Positions 7,850 to 13,743 of a stretch of DNA of 20,005 nt are shown here, piece after piece (position 1 is the stretch's first letter; each line of letters begins with the position of its first letter). Source of the DNA: a virus; the IMG/VR virus record IMGVR_UViG_3300005782_000036, positions 1 to 20,005 of that record, one strand, 5' to 3'. A model generated the notes under the pieces. The model was not told where the DNA came from, searched no databases, and saw only the letters and a program-made list of their open reading frames with translations. The position numbers and the translations under genes are program-made.

Positions 7850-8326
7850 TCACAATTTATCCAATTTCTTCTTCGTGTATTTTCGCGGATCGTCGTCATC
7901 CAGGTCGTCATCCGTGTCCAGGGCATCGGTCCTATACTGGGCTTCCGGCTCTTTCGCCTGGGCTCCGGATGTGTCCAGCCCCAGGCTCAGCTTGCCGTTC
8001 GAGGCTGCCTGGAGTTTGCTCAGGCAGGCCTTGTACTGTGTGAGCCAGTCGTCACTCACTGCCCGCCGGCGAAGGTATAGATAATAGACCGCCATCTGTG
8101 CGCTCAAACGGTTGATCTCATCCGGCACAGGCGAATATGTGCGCAGACTCGGCCAGCGCCCCAGGAGATAGCTGTCGATCTCACCGTCTGCAGAGGCGAT
8201 CACTTCGTTTAATACATCGATTACTTCAGGACTTAAAATAGTAGCCTGATCGCTTTTGCTCGCTAGCTGGACAATTTCATCTTCCTCTGCCCATCGGGTT
8301 AGATCGCTGATTTCGCTGTACGCCAT
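7850..8326 (-). CDS. DUF1320 family head-tail connector (Mu gp36-like)
   Basis: Encodes 158 residues and begins MAYSEISDLTRWAEEDEIVQ. The opening, followed by ADGEIDSYLLGRWP and a later LSAQMAVYYLYLRRR, is the characteristic pattern of DUF1320 proteins such as Mu gp36. These are thought to form the connector ring between portal and tail. The C-terminus is an acidic D-rich stretch followed by a lysine-rich end. The start lies 6 bases after the stop of the exported-protein gene. The stop overlaps a GTG (GTGA at 7850-7853) that could start translation into the heptamer array. Confidence 0.85.
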   Translation of the reverse strand: MAYSEISDLTRWAEEDEIVQLASKSDQATILSPEVIDVLNEVIASADGEIDSYLLGRWPSLRTYSPVPDEINRLSAQMAVYYLYLRRRAVSDDWLTQYKACLSKLQAASNGKLSLGLDTSGAQAKEPEAQYRTDALDTDDDLDDDDPRKYTKKKLDKL

Positions 8327-8332
8327 GTTTGC

Positions 8333-9160
8333 TCACTCGCTCTGAATTATTAAATTCTCTCCCGAGATTGCTACCGTATCCGCCGCAACCAGACCGATCC
8401 TCTCAACCTTCATCCAGGGCATATTGTCAATACCTGTAACTGCCTTATAATTCCAGGTCCCGGCTTCGGTGCTATCGACAGTCCATGTACTGTCCGCCAG
8501 GGTATCCGATGATACGAATGAGGCATAATACCCGGCATGGGATGTTGAGTATAGAGACCTGTATAAAGCCGCTACGGTGTCCGCTGGCTGATATCCGAAT
8601 ACCATGCTCTTGACACCGTAGCCGATCCAGACCGGCTGGCTGCTCAGTGCTCCCGTGCCTGATACGTTTGGACTTGAATACCGTAATCGGAAAACATACT
8701 GGCTCCCCTGCGTGATCTTGGCGCTGGTTATATAAAATTCGTCTCCGGCGGCCATTCCTGAAGAATCGGGTACGATATAAAACAGGCTGTCTGGAACCAG
8801 GCTATTTTTGAGCGCAGCGCTGTCAGGTATCCAGAAGGCAGCATACGAGGCTCCGTAATGCCGCTGGGAATAGACTCTGCCAAAGTAATTGACAGTGTAA
8901 TTATAGGTCACTGTCAGGCCGTCTCGCGCCTCGACAATCACTCTGGCCTGGATCGGTTTATTCATCAATGATTGCTTTGACAGATTCCAGCCGGACCAGT
9001 CCAAAGCGGTTCCGGAGATATTCCTGTCGGTTACTGCAAATGAGGCCACCGGAAACTCGATAGATGCCGGGTTCGTATTCTGAGCTACTCCTGCCAGATA
9101 GCAAAAGCCCAGAATCAAAAACACAACCCCGGCTAACAGGATTAAAAGTCGTTTGAACAT
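8333..9160 (-). CDS. Exported or membrane-anchored protein of unknown function
   Basis: Encodes 275 residues. The N-terminus MFKRLLILLAGVVFLILGF is a short basic stretch followed by a hydrophobic segment, i.e. a signal peptide or signal anchor. The cysteine after LGF is not in a good lipobox, so I do not call a lipoprotein. The remaining 250 residues are rich in S, T, Y and D, look beta-stranded and are nearly cysteine-free, as in envelope or surface proteins. No family is recognised. It is located between the HeH/LEM and DUF1320 genes of the head module, where phages normally carry only cytoplasmic virion proteins. A role at the host surface, such as blocking superinfection, is possible but not shown by the sequence. 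Confidence 0.6.
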   Translation of the reverse strand: MFKRLLILLAGVVFLILGFCYLAGVAQNTNPASIEFPVASFAVTDRNISGTALDWSGWNLSKQSLMNKPIQARVIVEARDGLTVTYNYTVNYFGRVYSQRHYGASYAAFWIPDSAALKNSLVPDSLFYIVPDSSGMAAGDEFYITSAKITQGSQYVFRLRYSSPNVSGTGALSSQPVWIGYGVKSMVFGYQPADTVAALYRSLYSTSHAGYYASFVSSDTLADSTWTVDSTEAGTWNYKAVTGIDNMPWMKVERIGLVAADTVAISGENLIIQSE

Positions 9161-9192
9161 AATATGAACTCCTCGCTGCCTAAGTAGTAATC

Positions 9193-9281
9193 TCCCCCTT
9201 AAAAAAGGGGGACACAGGGGGTTGTCTCGCTCCCCCCTTCTGTAGGGACACGGCGTGCCGTGTCCATGTGGGGGTGTGTCA
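9193..9281 (+). repeat. R4 and R2 palindromic repeats between two genes
   Basis: Two elements lie in tandem: R4 at 9193-9225 (CCCCCTTAAAAAAGGGGG hairpin, ending GGGGGTTGT) and R2 at 9242-9268 (GTAGGGACACGG...CCGTGTCC). GGGGGTGTGTCA follows the R2; its last three bases are the stop codon (TGA) of the HeH/LEM gene. No gene fits in this gap. Confidence 0.88.
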
Positions 9282-9563
9282 TTCCCCTCTCTTCTCCAGC
9301 TCTTCCTGGATCAACACGGCCCTCTCCCGGTTGTTTTTCGCACCGGAAATATCAACCTCGAGCTCGGCGGCCCTGGCCTCCAGCTCAGCCCTGTTCATCT
9401 TGCCGGGCCTCTTTTTCTCCGCCTGTTTTTCCTCTGCGACCGAGATGGTTTTGCAAAGTCCCCGCTCGACCCCGCTCTCGACCAGCTCGTCCGGGATATT
9501 CACGATTGAGCCTACAGGCTTTTCAAAGGCCGCGATCCATGGTTTTAGCAGTTTGACTTTCAT
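9279..9563 (-). CDS. HeH/LEM-domain virion-associated protein (Mu gp35-like)
   Basis: Encodes 94 residues from ATG 9563, which has AAAGGAGA just upstream. An in-frame ATG at 9647 lies in repeat sequence and is rejected. The N-terminal half (MKVKLLKPWIAAFEKPVGSI...) is followed by a charged linker (EEKQAEKKRPG) and a C-terminal helix-extended-helix motif, MNRAELEARAAELEVDISGA and onward. This organisation occurs in small proteins encoded next to the capsid gene in Mu-like phages (gp35 class). Its role in the virion is not established; it may help assembly at the head vertex. Confidence 0.68.
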   Translation of the reverse strand: MKVKLLKPWIAAFEKPVGSIVNIPDELVESGVERGLCKTISVAEEKQAEKKRPGKMNRAELEARAAELEVDISGAKNNRERAVLIQEELEKRGE

Positions 9564-9586
9564 TGTTTCTCCTTTCGTTTTATTCC

Positions 9587-9739
9587 CCTTCTGTAGGGGC
9601 GCCCGGCTGGACGCCCCTACAACGAATGTCATTCCCCGTAGGGACACAGCGTGCCGTGTCCGCCTTCTGTAGGGGCGTCCGGCTGGACGCCCCTACAATG
9701 AATGTCATTCCCCGTAGGGACACGGCGCCGCCGTGTCCG
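9587..9739 (+). repeat. Tandem R3-R2-R3-R2 palindrome cluster (76-base period)
   Basis: Four hairpins fill the gap after the capsid gene: R3 at 9593-9620, R2 at 9638-9661, R3 at 9669-9696 and R2 at 9714-9738. R3 reads GTAGGGGCG(C/T)CCGGCTGG then ACGCCCCTAC. The two R3-R2 pairs are offset by exactly 76 bases. The two R2 cores differ (AGCGTG versus GGCGCCG) and the two R3 cores differ by one base, so the copies have diverged. Confidence 0.9.
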
Positions 9740-9751
9740 CAAGGGTTGTTA

Positions 9752-10705
9752 TCACGCATAAGCGGTCGTGATCAGGTAGCCGCAGCCCACGTCCACGACT
9801 TTCTCGGTCTGCTCGATCAGGCCCTCGATCACCGTGGCGTGACCCCTGTTATTCCGGTAGCGGTACATGGCAATATCCAGCGCTCCGGCTATCGGCCTGC
9901 GGAACTGGTAGGCCAACGAAAGCGATCTCTTGCTCGGAGCTCCCTTTTCCACATAAGCCACGAGTACGCTGTTGTCATCCCACAGAAAATCAAGGCTCTG
10001 GGCAGCCACTCCTGCAGCAGCCTCGTCAAACAGCGCTGTCGGGATCATCACCTCGAGCCCGAAAATCTTGGGCGGCAGATCGCCGTTGACCAGCAGGGTC
10101 GAATCAGTATGTACGACCAGGTCGCGGATCTTGCTGTCTTTCTTGGCAGCCACTGCGATATGAGGCGGAATGACTATCGTGTTCGGCTCGACTCCTGCCT
10201 TCTTGCGCACGTTCAGCTTGGCAACATCGATATCGTCCTCGATCTTTACCCCGCTCGCCGCGTTCCAGGCAGCCGTGGCCGCACCGTTTTCGGTGATATA
10301 AGTCGCGCTCATCAGCTTGCCCACGATCCGCACCTCGATCCCGAGCCTGAGCTTGCGCGTGACCAGGGCCGCCGAGTCCCGCTCCGGATTGATCACGGCT
10401 AAGTCGGCATTGTCTATTTCCTCGTCGGGGATCAGCTCACACAGGCCGTGCTGCTGGCACGCGTATGTCTCCGAGCTGTACGCGCGCTTGATCTCGTTGG
10501 AGGGTGTTGCCGGAGCGCGGATCGAGTCGTAATCATCCCTCAATCCCGCGACATTGGAGAACACATAATACTTGCCGGTTGTGGTCGGGACTCTCACCAC
10601 CGGGCAGAGCCGGTCGGCAATGAACGGCCCGCCGAGACGCATGTCCTCCATTGCGAACTGGGTCAGGACCGTGTTCAGATTCTGGGTTGAATATCTGTCA
10701 GCCAT
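9752..10705 (-). CDS. Major capsid protein
   Basis: Encodes 317 residues, starting MADRYSTQNLNTVLTQFAME with a consensus AGGAGA ribosome site. Length, lack of export signals, the pattern of an N-terminal arm followed by mixed alpha/beta sequence (YVFSNVAGLRDDYDS, FGLEVMIPTALFDEA, FLWDDNSVLVAYVEKG) and position after the protease/scaffold and decoration genes identify the HK97-fold capsid subunit, equivalent to Mu gpT. The C-terminal part (SLAYQFRRPIAGALDIAMYR) resembles capsid proteins of uncultured siphoviruses. It ends with tandem stops TGA TAA that run into a repeat. It shares a 38-base leader with the upstream decoration-like gene. Confidence 0.85.
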   Translation of the reverse strand: MADRYSTQNLNTVLTQFAMEDMRLGGPFIADRLCPVVRVPTTTGKYYVFSNVAGLRDDYDSIRAPATPSNEIKRAYSSETYACQQHGLCELIPDEEIDNADLAVINPERDSAALVTRKLRLGIEVRIVGKLMSATYITENGAATAAWNAASGVKIEDDIDVAKLNVRKKAGVEPNTIVIPPHIAVAAKKDSKIRDLVVHTDSTLLVNGDLPPKIFGLEVMIPTALFDEAAAGVAAQSLDFLWDDNSVLVAYVEKGAPSKRSLSLAYQFRRPIAGALDIAMYRYRNNRGHATVIEGLIEQTEKVVDVGCGYLITTAYA

Positions 10706-10738
10706 TTTTATCTCCTGGTAGTCAAATCAATTTCGTAA
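10701..10738 (-). promoter_or_regulatory. Duplicated translation leader, capsid copy
   Basis: The 38 bases from the start codon region upstream (with the ribosome site AGGAGATAAAAATG) match 36 of 38 bases of 11256-11293, which precedes the decoration-like gene. The two differences are adjacent to the ribosome site. Confidence 0.85.
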
Positions 10739-10740
10739 TT

Positions 10741-10852
10741 TCCCCCTTACCAAAGAGGGACACAGGGAGTTGTATTCCCCATTCCGTAGGGACACGGCGC
10801 CGCCGTGTCCGTGTGTCTGTCTCCCTCTTGCCAAAGGGGGATATAGGGAGTT
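10741..10852 (+). repeat. R4-R2-R4 repeat cluster
   Basis: R4 at 10741-10773 (CCCCCTTACCAAAGAGGG...GGGAGTTGT), R2 at 10786-10810 (GTAGGGACACGGCGCCG...) and a second, more degenerate R4 at 10822-10852 together fill the gap between the decoration-like gene and the capsid gene. No open frame of interest is present. Confidence 0.85.
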
Positions 10853-10861
10853 CTCCCCGGC

Positions 10862-11260
10862 TCAGCCTGCGGCTTTCGCCACGGGGATATCCATGACAAA
10901 CACAGAGATCAATTGACCTGCAGCACTTGAGGCCATCTTGGCCTTGCCGATGATTTTCTGCGAAGCAGAATACATCGTTGCCGCACCATCTACCCGACCA
11001 GTGCTCGAACAGACCAGATAAAGCCCCTCAGTGATTGCATTGTCATGGGCCAGAGCAAGGCAAGTGCTACCCGGCCCTGCCACGCGACATTCTTTGCCGG
11101 CATAACCGATTTCCGTTGTAATGCCCTCTCCATCCTCACCCGCGCCCGCTGCCACCAGCACAGAGCTGGAGAGCTTTACATAAGTGCCTTTGGGGATCTC
11201 TGTGTCCCCGACCACGTAAGTATCTACGTTGACAAAATTATTTCTCAATTTAAGAGCCAT
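10862..11260 (-). CDS. Capsid decoration / cement-like protein (DUF2190-like)
   Basis: Encodes 132 residues, beginning MALKLRNNFVNVDTYVVGDT. It has a repeated beta pattern with small residues (IPKGTYVKLSSSVLVAAGAG, ALAHDNAITEGLYLVCSS, KIIGKAKMASSAAGQLISVF) and no membrane segment. Small beta proteins of this type (DUF2190, cement or decoration proteins) are encoded directly upstream of the major capsid gene in Mu-type head modules, and they coat the expanded shell. The family assignment rests on size, pattern and position, not on a unique motif. AGGAGA precedes the ATG in a leader almost identical to that of the capsid gene. Confidence 0.62.
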   Translation of the reverse strand: MALKLRNNFVNVDTYVVGDTEIPKGTYVKLSSSVLVAAGAGEDGEGITTEIGYAGKECRVAGPGSTCLALAHDNAITEGLYLVCSSTGRVDGAATMYSASQKIIGKAKMASSAAGQLISVFVMDIPVAKAAG

Positions 11261-11293
11261 TTTTATCTCCTGGTTATCAAATCAATTTCGTAA
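11256..11293 (-). promoter_or_regulatory. Duplicated translation leader, decoration-gene copy
   Basis: This copy holds the ATG and AGGAGA of the decoration-like gene and matches the capsid gene leader at 10701-10738 in 36 of 38 bases. It ends at a repeat cluster, as does the other copy. Confidence 0.85.
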
Positions 11294-11300
11294 CAATTTC

Positions 11301-11365
11301 GTAGGGACACAGGGCAGGGCTCGTTAGCGAATGCGTCACGAGCAGGGATGTGGCCGCCGTGTCCG
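11301..11365 (+). repeat. Composite R2 element with a second palindrome in its loop
   Basis: The R2 5' half GTAGGGACAC (11301-11310) and 3' half GCCGCCGTGTCC (about 11354-11363) are separated by some 43 bases. That insert carries its own inverted repeat GCTCGT (11319-11324) / ACGAGC (11338-11343). It looks like one repeat inserted in the loop of another. Confidence 0.7.
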
Positions 11366-11375
11366 CAGGGGATTT

Positions 11376-11498
11376 ATTCCCCTCTATCGTAGGGGCGGTT
11401 CGCGAACCGCCCGTACAGAAATTTCTCTTTCCCTTTATCAAAGGGGGCCTGAGGGGGATTTCCCCTCCCCCTTAAAAAAGGGGGATACAGGGGGTTGT
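11376..11498 (+). repeat. R1-R4-R4 repeat cluster downstream of protease gene
   Basis: R1 at 11389-11416 is preceded by the shared left arm CCCCTCTATC. Two R4 copies follow, at 11430-11461 (GGGGGCCTGAGGGGGATT form) and 11466-11498 (CCCCCTTAAAAAAGGGGG...GGGGGTTGT). The last ends 7 bases from the stop codon of the protease/scaffold gene. Confidence 0.88.
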
Positions 11499-11505
11499 CC
11501 TTGCC

Positions 11506-12111
11506 TCAGGCAGCCACCTGGGCCCTGATCCTTACCGAGGCCTCGGAGAACGAAAGCTTCTCGTTGCCGGGTACCTCCATCAGGTCGTAGCAGGCCGCGG
11601 TGTGCTTGTCGTCCTCGGTTTCCTCGCCGCCCCTCATCTTGATCACCCTCTTCAGGGCAGCCCTTTCACTGGCCATGCGGCCTGTGAGCTGGATATTCTG
11701 GCCAGGAGCCGAATGCTCGCCGAGCAGGCCGTTGTCCTTGCGCTCGGCCACTTCCTCGAGGATCGCCTTGCGGCCCTCGGTGTCCAGGCGCTCGCCGAGC
11801 TTGGTATAGCCTGAGCCCTCGGCAGGAGTGAGCCGGCTCTCTTTCTTGGCCTGCTCGATTTTCTCCTTGAACTCGGACAGCTCGGCAGCTTTCTGCGTCT
11901 CGGCCAGCTTGGCCTCGGCCTCGTTCGCCCGCTTCTTTTCAGCCTCGAGCGAAGTGTTCAGCTCAGCCGTCTTGGATTCGGACTCGGAGAGCCGGGCCTC
12001 GGCCTGCTTCAACTTCTCGGAGAGCTCTGTCTTTTCAGCAGAGCCGAAAAAACTCTTGAGTGTATCCGTGACACTCGCGGTTACGCTTTTGGTGATTGTC
12101 GCCTCGTCCAT
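11506..12111 (-). CDS. Internal-start scaffold protein (Mu gpZ / lambda Nu3-like)
   Basis: Within the protease gene, codon 182 is an ATG (12111-12109) preceded by AAGGAGGAG at an ideal distance, in the same frame. Translation from here gives a 201-residue protein, MDEATITKSVTASVTDTLKS and onward, consisting only of the coiled-coil scaffold part. This is the same arrangement as Mu Z inside I and lambda Nu3 inside C, where the scaffold is made in excess of the protease. The ribosome site is stronger than those of most genes in the window. Confidence 0.85.
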   Translation of the reverse strand: MDEATITKSVTASVTDTLKSFFGSAEKTELSEKLKQAEARLSESESKTAELNTSLEAEKKRANEAEAKLAETQKAAELSEFKEKIEQAKKESRLTPAEGSGYTKLGERLDTEGRKAILEEVAERKDNGLLGEHSAPGQNIQLTGRMASERAALKRVIKMRGGEETEDDKHTAACYDLMEVPGNEKLSFSEASVRIRAQVAA

Positions 12112-12654
12112 GGTTGTCTCCTCCTTTTTTTCGGACGATTCCTTCTCCCCATTATTAAAGGGGGACAAAGGGGGTTGTTCTTCCCCGGCCGGTTCTATCC
12201 AGACGAATGAATTAGAGGCGCCGCCATGAAACAAATGGGGCACCGGGTCCAGGCCTTTAGCCGCGGGGGGCGCCGCTCCCAGAAATGAGAGCGCAGTCAA
12301 ATAGACCCTGCCTGTTGAAATGTGCGGCATATCCATTGCTACTGAGCGGCTGCGATAGGCCCCTGATTTGAGCCATTCTCGCAGTTGATCGCTGACCTTG
12401 GTCAGCTTTGCCTGGAGCTTGTCGCCTGCCACGCGCAGCTCGGAGACCCAGCCTAAGGCAGGGCCGAATCCCCAATGATCCGTATCTATCGGGGCCTCCT
12501 GGAGCTTGGGTGAATAATCGGCAGCCATGTCTTTCAGATCCTGCTGAGTGATCTTAATTATACTCGGCTTGCCGCCTTTCGAGCCTTCCCATTCACCGAC
12601 GCGCGTTATATCGAACCAGCCCTGGTCTATATGATAATCAGTTATTTCGTCCAT
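11506..12654 (-). CDS. Mu I-like capsid protease fused to scaffold
   Basis: Encodes 382 residues. The N-terminal part (about 1-155) is the Mu I-type prohead protease: it has APIDTDHWGFGPALGWVSEL near residue 55 with His60, GAYRSRSVAMDMP near 98-110 with a candidate catalytic serine, and ALSFLGAAPPAAKGLDPVPH near 121. A linker of about 30 residues follows. The C-terminal part (from about 182) is a charged, E/K/A-rich coiled coil (about 200-285), as in scaffold proteins. The protease cleaves scaffold and capsid subunits during head maturation. Residues 159-170 (EQPPLSPFNNGE) are encoded by an R4 repeat. AGGAG six bases before ATG 12654 supports the start. Confidence 0.9.
   Translation of the reverse strand: MDEITDYHIDQGWFDITRVGEWEGSKGGKPSIIKITQQDLKDMAADYSPKLQEAPIDTDHWGFGPALGWVSELRVAGDKLQAKLTKVSDQLREWLKSGAYRSRSVAMDMPHISTGRVYLTALSFLGAAPPAAKGLDPVPHLFHGGASNSFVWIEPAGEEQPPLSPFNNGEKESSEKKEETTMDEATITKSVTASVTDTLKSFFGSAEKTELSEKLKQAEARLSESESKTAELNTSLEAEKKRANEAEAKLAETQKAAELSEFKEKIEQAKKESRLTPAEGSGYTKLGERLDTEGRKAILEEVAERKDNGLLGEHSAPGQNIQLTGRMASERAALKRVIKMRGGEETEDDKHTAACYDLMEVPGNEKLSFSEASVRIRAQVAA
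12146..12178 (+). repeat. R4 repeat inside the protease/scaffold gene
   Basis: CCCCATTATTAAAGGGGG followed by ACAAAGGGGGTTGT matches R4 with a few changes. It lies in frame in the linker between protease and scaffold and encodes QPPLSPFNNGE. The surrounding domains are intact. Confidence 0.88.
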
Positions 12655-12669
12655 ATTATCTCCTGCATT

Positions 12670-13743
12670 TTAAAAACGCCGTGTCCGCACTTTGTAGGGG
12701 CGGTTCGCGAACCGCCCATATTCATTCATCCCTGCAGGAAAATTTATCTCCTGCATGATTGTGCTATAAAGCAACTCTGCGCTCATCAATTCAGCCGGCG
12801 GCATATCAAATCCTTTGGCTGGCTGTACATCCGGATAATCAGTATCCGGCTTGATTTTCTCTGTCTCTACATCGAGCACTGAGACCTCGATCACTTCACA
12901 GCGGCATCGATGATGAAGCGGTGGATAATAAACATCCCAGAAATCGTCATCCCGCGAATAAACCTGTCCGTCCAGAGGTCCGCAGATATCGCATACAGCC
13001 TCGTCTCCTACTGTTACAAACTGAAGGTACGGGTAAAATTGTCTCAGTCCCTCTGTATCCCGCTGAAGCTCGCTCCACCTGGCTGCGTTGGCTGCCGAAT
13101 GGATATTGGTCAGCAGCGTTGTTTCCAGGTGGTACGGGTTTGCCCTGGTAACTCCCAGGGCGCCCCATGCTTCTTTCGCTGCCTTTAAAAATTCTCCCCT
13201 GGTCAGGTCTCCCTTGATCGCATCATCGACCAGGCCCTTGACCGAGCGCACGAGCAACTCATTTTCAGTGTTCGCTATTGTAAACGCCGCTGCATGAGTT
13301 CTTTTAGCCACGGCTGCGAACTCCGACTTTGTCATCGGAATCTTGTTCTTGAACCACCTCCAGGATTCACCTGCAGAGCCGATCGGGGCCTCTGTCCAGT
13401 CAGTATATTTCAGCCTGGCTGCCTGAGCTGTCAGGCCCTTGATTTCTTTCTTTTCAGCCCACTGGAAATATCCCCTCTGGTGAGCGTCGCGCCATGTCAG
13501 CGCCCGCCCGATCATCTTGCTGCTCAAAAGCACCCCGCTGACATGCTCCACCACGCGTTTCGGCACTACCGGGTTCCAGAAATTCTCTATCCAGTTCAGG
13601 CTCTCAGCTCCGACAATCGCTTTCTCGTGGCTGGCCAGCCAATCGTTCCACAGCCGGATCGCCTCTGCCCGCGACTTCCCGTAATGCCGGCCTAATATCT
13701 TTTCCCTGCGCTTGGCTAACTGTTTCCGGCCCTTTTTCCTCAC
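12670..13743 (-). CDS. Mu F-like minor head morphogenesis protein
   Basis: Encodes 357 residues. The C-terminal half holds the Phage_Mu_F domain: HSAANAARWSELQRD near 215, then CDICGPLDGQVY (Cys251, Cys254) and YYPPLHHRCRCEVIEV (His277, His278, Cys280, Cys282), a probable metal site. This is the SPP1 gp7/Mu gp30 class, which sits at or near the portal and is needed for head assembly. The start is GTG 13743, overlapping the portal stop as GTGA, so the two genes are coupled. The last 16 residues (from Tyr342, YGRFANRPYKVRTRRF) are encoded by repeat sequence, so the native C-terminus has been replaced or extended. Confidence 0.92.
   Translation of the reverse strand: MRKKGRKQLAKRREKILGRHYGKSRAEAIRLWNDWLASHEKAIVGAESLNWIENFWNPVVPKRVVEHVSGVLLSSKMIGRALTWRDAHQRGYFQWAEKKEIKGLTAQAARLKYTDWTEAPIGSAGESWRWFKNKIPMTKSEFAAVAKRTHAAAFTIANTENELLVRSVKGLVDDAIKGDLTRGEFLKAAKEAWGALGVTRANPYHLETTLLTNIHSAANAARWSELQRDTEGLRQFYPYLQFVTVGDEAVCDICGPLDGQVYSRDDDFWDVYYPPLHHRCRCEVIEVSVLDVETEKIKPDTDYPDVQPAKGFDMPPAELMSAELLYSTIMQEINFPAGMNEYGRFANRPYKVRTRRF
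12676..12720 (+). repeat. R2 remnant plus R1 palindrome inside the F-like gene
   Basis: GCCGTGTCCGCAC (half of an R2 element) is followed by an R1 copy at 12694-12720 (GTAGGGGCGGTTCGCG...). Both lie in frame in the 3' end of the F-like gene and encode its last 16 residues. Confidence 0.88.

Noticed and set aside
7147-7926. A 259-residue frame joining the gpG-like protein to RRQESGV-type repeats
   Set aside because: The extra N-terminal part is only the translated heptamer array and overlaps the DUF1320 gene; ATG 7647 has a correct ribosome site and starts the recognisable protein.
8333-9160. Lipoprotein
   Set aside because: The cysteine after LILGF has phenylalanine at -1, which does not fit a lipobox; a signal anchor or ordinary signal peptide is more likely.
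9279-9647. Upstream start of the HeH/LEM gene at 9647
   Set aside because: The extension is encoded by R2/R3 repeat sequence; ATG 9563 has AAAGGAGA.
9587-9739. CRISPR-like repeats with spacers
   Set aside because: Only two copies of each palindrome, and the intervening sequence is also repeated; these are REP-type elements.
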